Made by a program: the position numbers and the translations under genes
Assembly (NCBI GenBank): GCA_964405075.1
Contig: CAYOMP010000103.1
Location: forward strand, 1 to 10,218
Length of the DNA: 10,218 nucleotides
Source: CAYOMP01 sp964405075
GTDB taxonomy: Bacteria > Bacillota > Clostridia > Lachnospirales > Lachnospiraceae
Reading direction: 5' to 3'
Part shown: one piece after another, positions 1-6,133 of the stretch
How the letters are laid out: each line of letters starts with the position of its first letter
Numbering within the stretch: position 1 is the stretch's first letter
Notes under the pieces: generated by a model
What the model was told of the DNA's origin: nothing
What the model saw: only the letters and a program-made list of their open reading frames with translations
Databases searched by the model: none

Positions 1-2
1 GT

Positions 3-560
3 TTGAAAAAATATAGCGAAATGGCGTTTTTGGCCTTATCTAAGGGAAGATGTTCTCAGGATTCCTGCTATTTGGAAGAAATACCAGAAGAAGAAATATC
101 GGAAAACATTGTAAGCCGTAGAAGAAAGAATGTGCAGGAGTGCTTTGTAACAGGAGATAGGCAACTGCTATGTATGTTTAAGGATAACACGGTGAGAAAG
201 GTTGACCTTACAAAATTGGTTGACAAATATAAGGGTGTGACACATGTCATAAATAATGAGAAAATGCTGCAAAGTGCGAGTGTAGGTGTGGGGGGATACG
301 GTGTTTTGTTTAATGGTACAATCGAAATCCCTACATTCGAGCTAAGAAAAGTCGGTGTGTTACTGCCTTTGACAACGGATGATTTTTATGAGTTTATACG
401 TACGAATGTAATAGATACAACCGGCTCCTGTGATAGAGTACAATGTTCAAGGCAGAATCTATCTTATCTGGTAAAGGAAGGAAAAATCAACCCAATCATT
501 CGTGGGACTAAGGAAAATTTATTTTTAAAGGGTGAAATTGAACGGATAATGCAAGAGTAA
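3..560 (+). CDS. DUF2442-like protein with C-terminal HTH-like segment (possibly 5'-truncated)
   Basis: Reading frame of 185 residues from a TTG at the window edge. The frame is open to base 1, so the true start may lie upstream; an ATG at 21 is the other visible start and has no clear ribosome site. Residues about 46-118 have the pattern of the DUF2442 family: a strand ending in MFKDNTVRKVDL, a variable middle, then GGYGVLFNGTIEIP followed by a short helix. Residues about 135-182 (VQCSRQNLSYLVKEGKINPI, then a basic turn and a final helix) resemble the helix-turn-helix of excisionase/MerR-like DNA-binding proteins. DUF2442 proteins have no settled biochemical role and are often small proteins beside DUF4160 partners; no such partner is visible here. 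A transcriptional regulator or antitoxin-like role is inference. spoVT follows after a 148-base gap, apparently with its own promoter. Confidence 0.65.
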   Translation: MKKYSEMAFLALSKGRCSQDSCYLEEIPEEEISENIVSRRRKNVQECFVTGDRQLLCMFKDNTVRKVDLTKLVDKYKGVTHVINNEKMLQSASVGVGGYGVLFNGTIEIPTFELRKVGVLLPLTTDDFYEFIRTNVIDTTGSCDRVQCSRQNLSYLVKEGKINPIIRGTKENLFLKGEIERIMQE

Positions 561-637
561 TTTTATAACTTAAAATAAGACATAAATGTCCGGTGAAAGC
601 TGTAATTATTCATTCTATGTCAGATGTGTTAAATAAC

Positions 638-666
638 GAATAATATTTCCAAATTTCCACATAATA
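638..666 (+). promoter_or_regulatory. Candidate sigma-G (forespore) promoter of spoVT
   Basis: GAATA at 638-642 and CATAATA at 660-666, separated by 17 bases, fit the published Bacillus sigma-G consensus (GHATR, about 18 bases, CATWHTA) at every consensus position. The -10 element ends 42 bases before the spoVT ATG. spoVT is a known sigma-G gene in Bacillus subtilis, so position and target agree. No good sigma-A promoter is seen in the same gap. Confidence 0.6.
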
Positions 667-708
667 ACTCCATATCTTGAAAATTAAGGCAATGGAGGAA
701 ATATAATT

Positions 709-1251
709 ATGAAAGCAACCGGAATAGTAAGAAGAATAGACGATTTGGGAAGAGTTGTTATTCCAAAGGAAATAAGAAGAACACTTAGAATTAGAGAAGG
801 TGACCCTTTAGAAATATTCACAGACCGCGAAGGGGAAATTATTTTAAAGAAATATTCACCAATAGGTGAATTGGGAATATTTGCTAAACAGTATGCGGAT
901 GTGTTGGCACAAACATCAGGGCATATGGTTTGTGTAACAGATAAGGATATTATTATTGCGGCAGCCGGTGTTTCAAAGAAAGATTTTATTAATAAGTCTA
1001 TTAGTAAAAAGTTAGAGGATACTATAAATGATAGAGATATTATCGTTGCTTCAAAGGAAGAAAAGAAATATATTCGTATTACATTAGATGATGTTCTTGA
1101 TTTTCAATCACAGGTAATAGCACCTATTATATGTGAGGGTGATGCAATTGGTGCTGTCATTTTATTAATTAAAAATGGTCCAGCCGACAAGGTCTCTGAA
1201 AAATTGGCAGTTTCGGCTGCTGGATTTTTAGGAAAGCAAATGGAACAATAA
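709..1251 (+). CDS. spoVT: Stage V sporulation protein T, AbrB-family transcriptional regulator
   Basis: 180 residues, the usual SpoVT length. Residues 1-50 form an AbrB/SpoVT swapped-hairpin DNA-binding domain: MKATGIVRRIDDLGRVVIPK, then EIRRTLRIREGDPLEIFTDREGE. Residues about 56-178 correspond to the GAF-like C-terminal domain of SpoVT, with the typical ending GAVILL...SAAGFLGKQMEQ. In Bacillus, SpoVT is a forespore regulator that tunes sigma-G-dependent genes and spore properties; in Clostridia it is also needed for normal sporulation. The ATG at 709 has a strong GGAGG (694-698) 10 bases upstream. The gene appears monocistronic: a sigma-G-like promoter lies before it and a terminator-like hairpin after it. 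Its presence indicates a spore-forming lineage. I see no damage to the frame. Confidence 0.95.
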   Translation: MKATGIVRRIDDLGRVVIPKEIRRTLRIREGDPLEIFTDREGEIILKKYSPIGELGIFAKQYADVLAQTSGHMVCVTDKDIIIAAAGVSKKDFINKSISKKLEDTINDRDIIVASKEEKKYIRITLDDVLDFQSQVIAPIICEGDAIGAVILLIKNGPADKVSEKLAVSAAGFLGKQMEQ

Positions 1252-1259
1252 AACAAAAT

Positions 1260-1327
1260 AAAAAAGATTCTAGATAGGGAATAGTTCTTAGTTAATAATT
1301 GGAACAACACTATTTAGAATCTTTTTT
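1260..1327 (+). terminator. Rho-independent terminator after spoVT
   Basis: Arms AAAAAAGATTCTA (1260-1272) and TAGAATCTTTTTT (1315-1327) are perfectly complementary. The 42-base interior can extend the stem, since AATAGT and ACTATT also pair. The distal arm ends in six T. The A-run/T-run symmetry means it could also act in the opposite direction. No gene was found between here and 1697, about 370 AT-rich bases. Confidence 0.7.
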
Positions 1328-1492
1328 AGTTTTAAAAATTTTAAAGGTTAAATGCCCATTGATATCATTGTCATTTTTTGGAACATATTATCTGGTAAAA
1401 ATGTTTTTAAGATTATTTGGTGACTGTAGTAATAGATTTGGAAATTGACAAAGGGTGTTTCAAATAGTTGTAAGAGAATCGTTAACAAAAAG

Positions 1493-1522
1493 TAAACAAT
1501 TATATTTTGTTTGCTGTATAAT
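1493..1522 (+). promoter_or_regulatory. Possible sigma-A promoter upstream of the amidase gene
   Basis: A perfect TATAAT at 1517-1522 lies 18 bases after TAAACA at 1493-1498, which matches four of six bases of the -35 consensus. The predicted start near 1529 would give an untranslated leader of roughly 170 bases before the amidase ATG. That leader contains only very short frames and no recognised riboswitch. A second -35-like TTGACA at 1445-1450 lacks a good -10 partner. Confidence 0.4.
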
Positions 1523-1697
1523 GATATTAAATAAAGACGAAAAGGGTGGATAAAGGAAAAAATGTAATTGTGCTGGGTTTTGGATTTGAAATCAGGGGAT
1601 GAAATTTTACATTATGATAGAATTGAGAGAATCTGTTTGAAATACAGTGTGATAAATGTGGAAAATATATAGGATGTTGAGGGACATATAGAGGATT

Positions 1698-2444
1698 ATG
1701 GAGCAAGAAAGAAAATACGGAAATTATAATAAATATAAGAAATATAGAAGAAAAACAAAGGAACAACAAACCAGAGACCTACTTAGAAAAATATTGATAA
1801 GTAGTTTAGTGGTATTTATTGTAATAATATATGTTTTTATTTTTAGAACCCAATTTTTGAAATTACCTAATGCTACTAAAATTTTGGAAGATAGTAATGC
1901 TGCAACAATGAATAGTAATTGGTCAGTGAATGATATAGAGAAACCAGATTGGATTGAAATAAACCATATTGAAGTGAATCCATATTCAAGACCAGGAGAT
2001 AAGTTGGAGGCAGTTAATGGAATTGTAATTCATTATACAGGTAATCCGGGAACCACTGCTGAACAGCATCAGCACTATTATGGGGAACTGGCAAAGACAG
2101 GGGAGCGTTCAGCCAGTAGCAATTTTGTTATAGGCAATGATGGTAAGATAATCGAATGCGTTCCAGAGGATGAAGTGGCTTATGCATCTAACGATAGAAA
2201 TAGTGATACTATATCAATAGAATGCTGTCATCAAGATGAAACAGGTAAATTTACAGAAAAAACCTATGATAGTCTTGTTAAGCTATCAGCCTATTTGTGT
2301 GCAAAATATGATTTGAACGAAGAACAGATTCTGAGACATTATGATATTACCGGTAAGGAATGTCCCAAATATTATGTTACATATGAGGCAAAATGGACAG
2401 AACTAAAAGAAGACATTATGAAAGAAAAGAATAGATATAATTAA
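1698..2444 (+). CDS. Membrane-anchored N-acetylmuramoyl-L-alanine amidase (Amidase_2)
   Basis: 248 residues. A very basic, Lys/Tyr-rich cytoplasmic N-terminus (residues 1-32) precedes a single hydrophobic segment at about 33-50, predicting an anchored enzyme with its catalytic domain outside. The Amidase_2/PGRP domain covers about 105-230. The expected zinc ligands are visible: His112 in IVIHYTG, His214 in RHYDITG and Cys222 in GKECP, with Lys220 two residues before the Cys as in T7 lysozyme. The family cleaves the MurNAc-L-alanine amide bond of peptidoglycan, so the protein probably acts in wall turnover. An in-frame TAG at 1689-1691 limits how far the start can extend. The GAGG at 1691-1694 is only 3 bases from the ATG, so initiation is probably weak. 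No SH3 or LysM wall-binding module is present. Its specific role (growth, sporulation, germination) cannot be read from the sequence. Confidence 0.9.
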   Translation: MEQERKYGNYNKYKKYRRKTKEQQTRDLLRKILISSLVVFIVIIYVFIFRTQFLKLPNATKILEDSNAATMNSNWSVNDIEKPDWIEINHIEVNPYSRPGDKLEAVNGIVIHYTGNPGTTAEQHQHYYGELAKTGERSASSNFVIGNDGKIIECVPEDEVAYASNDRNSDTISIECCHQDETGKFTEKTYDSLVKLSAYLCAKYDLNEEQILRHYDITGKECPKYYVTYEAKWTELKEDIMKEKNRYN

Positions 2445-2470
2445 AAAATGGTTTTTGATAAAAATATGGT

Positions 2471-2488
2471 ATTGTGTGAGATTGTGTG
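2471..2488 (+). repeat. Tandem ATTGTGTG pair upstream of the shell-protein gene
   Basis: ATTGTGTG occurs at 2471-2478 and again at 2481-2488, a 10-base period of about one helical turn, within the 82-base gap before the EutS-like gene. A weaker third phase begins ATTATATT at 2491. Such phased repeats can be operator half-sites, but the gap is AT/GT-rich and chance is possible. No convincing -35/-10 pair was found in the gap. Confidence 0.35.
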
Positions 2489-2526
2489 GTATTATATTGA
2501 TATATGATTAAGAAGGAGTTGGGATT

Positions 2527-2904
2527 GTGGATTTTAACGCTTTTAATAACAATCAAGGTAAAATGCGAATAGTCCAGGAATTAGTTCCTGGTAAACAGGT
2601 GACTTTGGCGCACATTATCGCCAGTCCGGATGCCATTATATATAAAAAATTGGGATTAAATCCAGAATTAGATTATTCTAAGGCAGCTATAGGTATACTT
2701 AGTATGTCACCGGCAGAGATTTCAGTTATTGCAGGTGATATTGCTATTAAGACGGCCAACGTAGATTTGGGATTTATTGACAGATTTAGTGGAACTTTGA
2801 TTTTTACGGGAAGAGTTGCAGAGGTAGAAGCAGCTATTACAGCTATATGCGAATATTTAAAAGATACATTAGGATTTACAATATGCGAAGTAACAAGAAC
2901 TTAA
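2527..2904 (+). CDS. eutS: EutS/PduU-type bacterial microcompartment shell protein
   Basis: 125 residues with close similarity, as I recall the family, to EutS/PduU, the circularly permuted BMC-domain hexamers. Diagnostic stretches are RIVQELVPGKQVTLAHIIA (13-31), GILSMSPAEISVIAGDIAIK and GFIDRFSGTLIFTGRVAEVE, followed by the C-terminal helix and the ICEVT end. These proteins tile the shells of ethanolamine, propanediol and related catabolic compartments and have a beta-barrel cap over the pore. The GTG start is chosen because AGAAGGAG (2511-2518) sits 8 bases upstream. It leaves about 12 residues, Asn-rich, ahead of the conserved core; Met13 is an alternative start with no ribosome site. The EutP-like gene follows after a hairpin. 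No enzyme, aldehyde dehydrogenase or other shell gene is in the window, so which compartment it serves is unknown. Confidence 0.92.
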   Translation: MDFNAFNNNQGKMRIVQELVPGKQVTLAHIIASPDAIIYKKLGLNPELDYSKAAIGILSMSPAEISVIAGDIAIKTANVDLGFIDRFSGTLIFTGRVAEVEAAITAICEYLKDTLGFTICEVTRT

Positions 2905-2923
2905 GTTATATTAAGTTCTTGTT
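2892..2923 (+). terminator. Perfect 13-bp hairpin at the end of eutS (terminator or attenuator)
   Basis: AACAAGAACTTAA (2892-2904) and TTAAGTTCTTGTT (2911-2923) pair perfectly across a 6-base loop. The proximal arm contains the last EutS codons and the TAA stop. The T-run is short and interrupted (TTGTTTTGAT), so termination may be partial. It lies between shell gene and GTPase gene, where read-through attenuation or 3'-end protection would give more shell protein than GTPase; that role is inference. Confidence 0.55.
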
Positions 2924-2951
2924 TTGATATGTAGGGATAAAGGTAGTCAGA

Positions 2952-3449
2952 ATGAAAAAAATTATTTTAATGGGGCGAAGCGAATGTGGGAAAACTACAT
3001 TGCGTCAGGCCCTAAAAGGGGATACAATTAAATATCATAAAACTCAGTATATTAATCATTATGATGTTGTAATAGATACACCGGGAGAATATGCAGAAAC
3101 CAATAGACTAGGTAGGGCTCTTGCGTTATATTCCTATGAAGCAGATGTGGTAGGTTTGCTAATTAGTGCAACAGAGAGCTATTCTTTATATCCACCGTGT
3201 GTTACAGCCTGTAGTGCCAGACCGGTAATAGGAATTGTAACTCAGATTGACGATAAAGATGCTAATGTGAATCAGGCTAGGGAGTGGTTGAAATTAGCCG
3301 GTTGTGATACAATATTTGAGGTTAGTTCCTACACTGGAGAGGGAATATGGCAAATATTAGAATATCTTAGTGAGGAAGGGGACGAGCTGCCTTGGAAGAA
3401 TGAGGAAGAGGCAACACGTCCACGAAAAGTATTGTCTACAAAAAGGTAG
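2952..3449 (+). CDS. eutP: EutP/PduV-type microcompartment-associated GTPase
   Basis: 165 residues of the small EutP/PduV P-loop family. Visible motifs: Walker A GRSECGKT at 8-15, the switch/Walker B element DTPGEY at 42-47, a G4-like TQID at 97-100 in place of NKxD, and SS at 125-126 in the G5 position. The N-terminal MKKIILMGRSECGKTTL is characteristic of EutP/PduV. In the ethanolamine and propanediol systems these proteins associate with the compartment; PduV has been linked to compartment positioning. The exact function is unsettled. A ribosome site ATAAAGG (2936-2942) lies 9 bases before the ATG. The last about 20 residues are charged and look disordered. It sits 47 bases after eutS and its stop is 7 bases before the proposed start of the GNAT gene, suggesting one transcript. 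Confidence 0.9.
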   Translation: MKKIILMGRSECGKTTLRQALKGDTIKYHKTQYINHYDVVIDTPGEYAETNRLGRALALYSYEADVVGLLISATESYSLYPPCVTACSARPVIGIVTQIDDKDANVNQAREWLKLAGCDTIFEVSSYTGEGIWQILEYLSEEGDELPWKNEEEATRPRKVLSTKR

Positions 3450-3456
3450 TGATAAC

Positions 3457-4041
3457 TTGTTAGATAAGTCAGTAAAATATAAACCTATAATAATGTGTTT
3501 AAAAAAAGAAAAGTATAAACCTAGAAGAATAATTTTGTTGCCAAGAGGATATAAATTCAAATTCTATGAAAAAGGTGACGAAAAATATTGGGCAGAGATA
3601 GAATATAGTGTTGGTGAATTTGATTCATATGAGGCAGCACTAGAGTATTTTCAAAAGGATATGAAACCTTATGAAGAAGAGTTAATGAAAAGAATGGTCT
3701 TTATCGTTAACAAAGATAAAATACCGGTAGCTAACGCCTGTTGCTGGTATAAGGATATTAAAGGAGTGCATCAGGCACATGTGCATTATGTGGCAGTTAG
3801 ACCAGAACATCAAAATAAAGGGTTAGGAAAAGCAGTTTTTTTAAAGATGCTATCTTTATTTGAAGCTTACGAACCTAATCAGGATATATATCTGCATACC
3901 CAGACATGGAGTCATAAGGCGATTAGAATGTATTTAAAATATGGTTTTGAAATGGTAACAGATGAGTTAGCTAATTATCACGAAAAGCAAAGAGAAGAGG
4001 CTATCCAGGTGTTAAAAGAAATAATACCGGATATGTTTTGA
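3457..4041 (+). CDS. GNAT-family N-acetyltransferase
   Basis: 194 residues from a TTG at 3457. This start is preferred because AAAAAGG (3440-3446) lies 10 bases upstream and because longer versions would overlap the GTPase gene by up to 80 bases. An ATG at 3493 has no ribosome site. The GNAT fold is shown by VHYVAVRPEHQNKGLGKAVF, with the acetyl-CoA loop Q-N-K-G-L-G at residues 119-124, and by the typical end HKAIRMYLKYGFEMV. The N-terminal GYKFKFYEKGDEKYWAEIE belongs to a common Firmicutes GNAT subgroup of unknown substrate. The ribosome site overlaps the end of eutP, so translation may be coupled. Acetylation of a small metabolite, an antibiotic or a protein are all possible; the sequence does not choose. 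About 115 bases with no gene follow before the tyrS promoter. Confidence 0.85.
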   Translation: MLDKSVKYKPIIMCLKKEKYKPRRIILLPRGYKFKFYEKGDEKYWAEIEYSVGEFDSYEAALEYFQKDMKPYEEELMKRMVFIVNKDKIPVANACCWYKDIKGVHQAHVHYVAVRPEHQNKGLGKAVFLKMLSLFEAYEPNQDIYLHTQTWSHKAIRMYLKYGFEMVTDELANYHEKQREEAIQVLKEIIPDMF

Positions 4042-4157
4042 AAAGAGTTGAAAAAACTTATATGTGATTTTTGCTGTGATATGAATGTGAAAATGAAGTG
4101 TTAATTTGTGGCAGTGATAGTAGTTTGTAGATTAAGGAACATTATTTAAGAAAATGA

Positions 4158-4186
4158 TTGACTAAAAGACTTAAATCAATTAGAAT
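4158..4186 (+). promoter_or_regulatory. Sigma-A promoter of the tyrS transcript
   Basis: TTGACT at 4158-4163 and TAGAAT at 4181-4186 are separated by exactly 17 bases; each matches five of six consensus bases. The predicted transcription start near 4193 is just upstream of the T-box leader, as expected for a T-box gene. Confidence 0.75.
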
Positions 4187-4192
4187 AACTTT

Positions 4193-4480
4193 AGTTGCAA
4201 AGACAAATATTGATAATAGCGATGATAAGAAGAAGTAGTTGTAAATGGAACTTACAGAAAGGTGCCGGTTGATGAGAGGCCTAAGGAATATTTATTACGA
4301 ATACATCTTTGAGCTTCACACCGAAAGTTAATTAAACCAGTAGGCTGTGACGTGATGCACACGTTATAGTGCCAGAGTATGTATGTACTCCATAAGGTAA
4401 ACAATGTGAGTTGTTTATGAACAAAGGTGGTAACACGATAATTCGTCCTTTCTAATAGAAATATTAGGAAGGTTTTTTTT
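4193..4480 (+). promoter_or_regulatory. Tyrosine-specific T-box riboswitch leader
   Basis: The leader shows the T-box landmarks in order. Stem I spans about 4215-4317, with a GAAGAAGTAG internal-loop segment, an ACAGAAAG bulge, a distal GGTTGATGA loop and a specifier loop CGAATACATC in which TAC (4302-4304) is a Tyr codon followed by A. A stem III-like hairpin follows (ACGTG 4350-4354 with CACGT 4360-4364). The T-box sequence is AAAGGTGGTAACACG from 4423, where TGGT (4428-4431) would pair with the acceptor end of tRNA-Tyr; its variable T fits discriminator base A. The antiterminator pairs AAAGG with CCTTT and ACGA with TCGT. Uncharged tRNA-Tyr should stabilise the antiterminator and allow tyrS transcription. 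The T-box core has AAC where ACC is usual, a mild deviation. Confidence 0.92.
4447..4480 (+). terminator. T-box intrinsic terminator
   Basis: CCTTTCTAAT (4447-4456) pairs with ATTAGGAAGG (4463-4472), with one T-G wobble, followed by eight T (4473-4480). The proximal arm shares the CCTTT needed by the antiterminator, so the two structures exclude each other as in the canonical mechanism. Confidence 0.9.
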
Positions 4481-4595
4481 ATCGCACGCAAAGAAAAAGG
4501 AAGCACGAACAAAGTGAGTATTTACTTTTTTTGGTGCGATACCGACAAAATCAAGAAGTGCGTTAGCACGACAGATACAAAGTATCTGGATTTTG
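4480..4595 (+). other. Structured leader segment between T-box terminator and tyrS
   Basis: Two folded units occupy the roughly 115 bases after the T-box terminator. In the first, TATCGCAC (4480-4487) pairs perfectly with GTGCGATA (4534-4541). The second is a possible three-way junction: CAAAATC (4546-4552) with GATTTTG (4589-4595), enclosing GTGC-gtta-GCAC (4558-4569) and a 7-bp hairpin CAGATAC-aaa-GTATCTG (4572-4588) that abuts the closing stem. Such extra structure is not part of a normal T-box. It would be transcribed only on read-through. It may be an inserted dispersed repeat or an additional RNA element; no known family was recognised. Confidence 0.55.
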
Positions 4596-4640
4596 GAGGA
4601 AAAAAATAGAAAACTTGTAATTTATTTAGGAGGAAAGAAA

Positions 4641-5864
4641 ATGACTGTATATGACGAGTTGGTTGCAAGAGGACTTATTGCACAGGTAACAGATGAAGAT
4701 GAAATTAAAGAATTGGTAAATAATGGTAAGGCTACATTTTATATAGGTTTTGACCCAACAGCAGATAGTTTACATGTAGGACATTTTATGGCATTATGTT
4801 TAATGAAACGTTTGCAGATGGCTGGTAACAAACCAATAGCCCTAATTGGTGGTGGTACAGCTATGATTGGTGACCCATCAGGTAGAACAGATATGCGTCA
4901 GATGATGACAGTTGAAACTATTCAGCACAACTGTGAATGTTTTAAACAGCAGATGAGTAGATTTATTGATTTCTCAGATGGAAAAGCGTTAATGGTAAAT
5001 AATGCTGACTGGTTAATGGATTTGAACTATGTAGATGTTTTAAGAGAAGTAGGTGCTCACTTTAGCGTTAATAGAATGTTAAGTGCTGAATGTTACAAAC
5101 AAAGAATGGAAAGAGGATTAAGCTTCCTTGAATTCAACTATATGATTATGCAGAGCTACGATTTCTATGCATTATACCAGAAATACGGCTGTAATATGCA
5201 GTTTGGTGGAGATGACCAGTGGAGTAATATGTTAGGTGGAACAGAGCTTATTAGAAGAAAACTTGGTAAGGATGCATATGCAATGACTATTACTTTACTT
5301 CTTAACTCAGAAGGCAAGAAAATGGGTAAAACACAGTCAGGTGCAGTTTGGTTAGATCCTAATAAGACTTCTCCATTTGATTTCTATCAATATTGGAGAA
5401 ATGTAGCTGATGCCGATGTATTAAAATGCTTAAGAATGCTTACATTTTTACCATTAGAGCAGATTGATGAAATGGATAAATGGGAAGGAAGTCAGCTTAA
5501 CCAGGCGAAAGAAATCCTTGCATTTGAATTAACTAAGTTAGTTCATGGGGAAGAAGAAGCTGCAAAAGCTCAAGAAGGTGCCAGAGCATTATTCTCATCA
5601 GGAGATGCAGCAAATATGCCAACAGCAGAAGTTTCAAAAGAAGATTTAAGAGAAGGAGCAATGGACATTGTTACAATTCTTGTAAAATCAGGATTAGTGC
5701 CATCACGTTCAGAGGGTAGAAGAGCCGTAGAACAGGGTGGAGTATCAGTTGATGGTGAAAAAATAGCTGATTTTAAAGCAACAATTGAAGAAGCTAAATT
5801 AGCCGAAGGAATTGTTGTAAAAAGAGGTAAAAAGAACTTTAAAAAGGTAGTTTTGGCACAATAA
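4641..5864 (+). CDS. tyrS: Tyrosyl-tRNA synthetase
   Basis: 407 residues, typical of bacterial TyrRS. The class I catalytic core has the HIGH-type motif HVGH at 45-48 after YIGFDPTADSL, a GGDDQWSN tyrosine/ATP-site segment, and a KMSKS-type motif KMGKT at 227-231. The C-terminal third holds an S4-like RNA-binding domain (about 340-405: SGLVPSRSEGRRAVEQGGV). The enzyme attaches tyrosine to tRNA-Tyr. The ATG at 4641 is chosen because AGGAGGA (4628-4634) lies 6 bases upstream and MTVYDEL matches the family N-terminus; a longer in-frame TTG start at 4593 would add 16 unlike residues. Expression is controlled by the upstream Tyr T-box, and a strong terminator follows, so the gene is probably monocistronic. 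Confidence 0.98.
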   Translation: MTVYDELVARGLIAQVTDEDEIKELVNNGKATFYIGFDPTADSLHVGHFMALCLMKRLQMAGNKPIALIGGGTAMIGDPSGRTDMRQMMTVETIQHNCECFKQQMSRFIDFSDGKALMVNNADWLMDLNYVDVLREVGAHFSVNRMLSAECYKQRMERGLSFLEFNYMIMQSYDFYALYQKYGCNMQFGGDDQWSNMLGGTELIRRKLGKDAYAMTITLLLNSEGKKMGKTQSGAVWLDPNKTSPFDFYQYWRNVADADVLKCLRMLTFLPLEQIDEMDKWEGSQLNQAKEILAFELTKLVHGEEEAAKAQEGARALFSSGDAANMPTAEVSKEDLREGAMDIVTILVKSGLVPSRSEGRRAVEQGGVSVDGEKIADFKATIEEAKLAEGIVVKRGKKNFKKVVLAQ

Positions 5865-5938
5865 TATGCCAGATAAAGTGAATACACAATTAAGATAAAG
5901 TAACAAAATGGATTGATAATATCTGTTTTGATTAAAAG

Positions 5939-5991
5939 AGTAATATATTCTAAGTGTTAAGATTAAAAACATTTAGGATATATTACTTTTT
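5939..5991 (+). terminator. Rho-independent terminator after tyrS
   Basis: A 20-base arm (5939-5958, beginning AGTAATATAT) pairs with a second arm (5968-5987, ending ATATATTACT) over a 9-base loop with only wobble or single mismatches, followed by a five-T run (5987-5991). The A-run before the first arm could make it bidirectional. The rest of 5865-6133 holds no gene. Confidence 0.8.
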
Positions 5992-6095
5992 GTTTGCGCC
6001 AGCAACCAGGAGAAAATGTGTTAGTTAGGTAAATGTATAAAAGATTATTTCATTTTTATTAATATAAATGTAACAATGGAAACAAATAAAAGTGT

Positions 6096-6101
6096 TATAA
6101 T
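6096..6101 (+). promoter_or_regulatory. Candidate -10 box for the L,D-transpeptidase gene
   Basis: A perfect TATAAT lies 32 bases before the ATG at 6134. No good -35 box exists at the standard spacing; GTAACA at 6070-6075 is the nearest match but is 20 bases away. Start of transcription near 6108 is plausible. The -35 is uncertain. Confidence 0.4.
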
Positions 6102-6133
6102 CGTTAAAAAGCATTAAAATGGAGTGACAGAAA

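Noticed and set aside
1546..1680. Tiny frames before the amidase gene (1546-1602, 1599-1640, 1633-1680), the last reading CDKCGKYIGC like a zinc ribbon.
   Set aside because: Each is under 20 residues, they lie in different frames, have no convincing ribosome sites, and the cysteine-containing one lacks a start codon. Chance or decayed sequence is more likely.
1527..1769. Minus-strand 80-codon frame rich in Phe, Ile and Ser.
   Set aside because: It overlaps the amidase start, and its composition is what the reverse complement of AT-rich purine-rich DNA gives. No domain or ribosome site.
4252..4512. Minus-strand 86-codon frame across the T-box.
   Set aside because: It lies on the complement of a well-supported structured RNA leader and has no recognisable protein features.
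4593..4640. Longer TyrRS start at a TTG adding 16 residues.
   Set aside because: The internal ATG at 4641 has a strong ribosome site and gives the family-typical N-terminus.
6012..6027. AGGAG followed by ATG TGT TAG upstream of the transpeptidase.
   Set aside because: A good ribosome site before a two-codon frame, but no attenuator or known leader-peptide logic accompanies it; likely coincidence.
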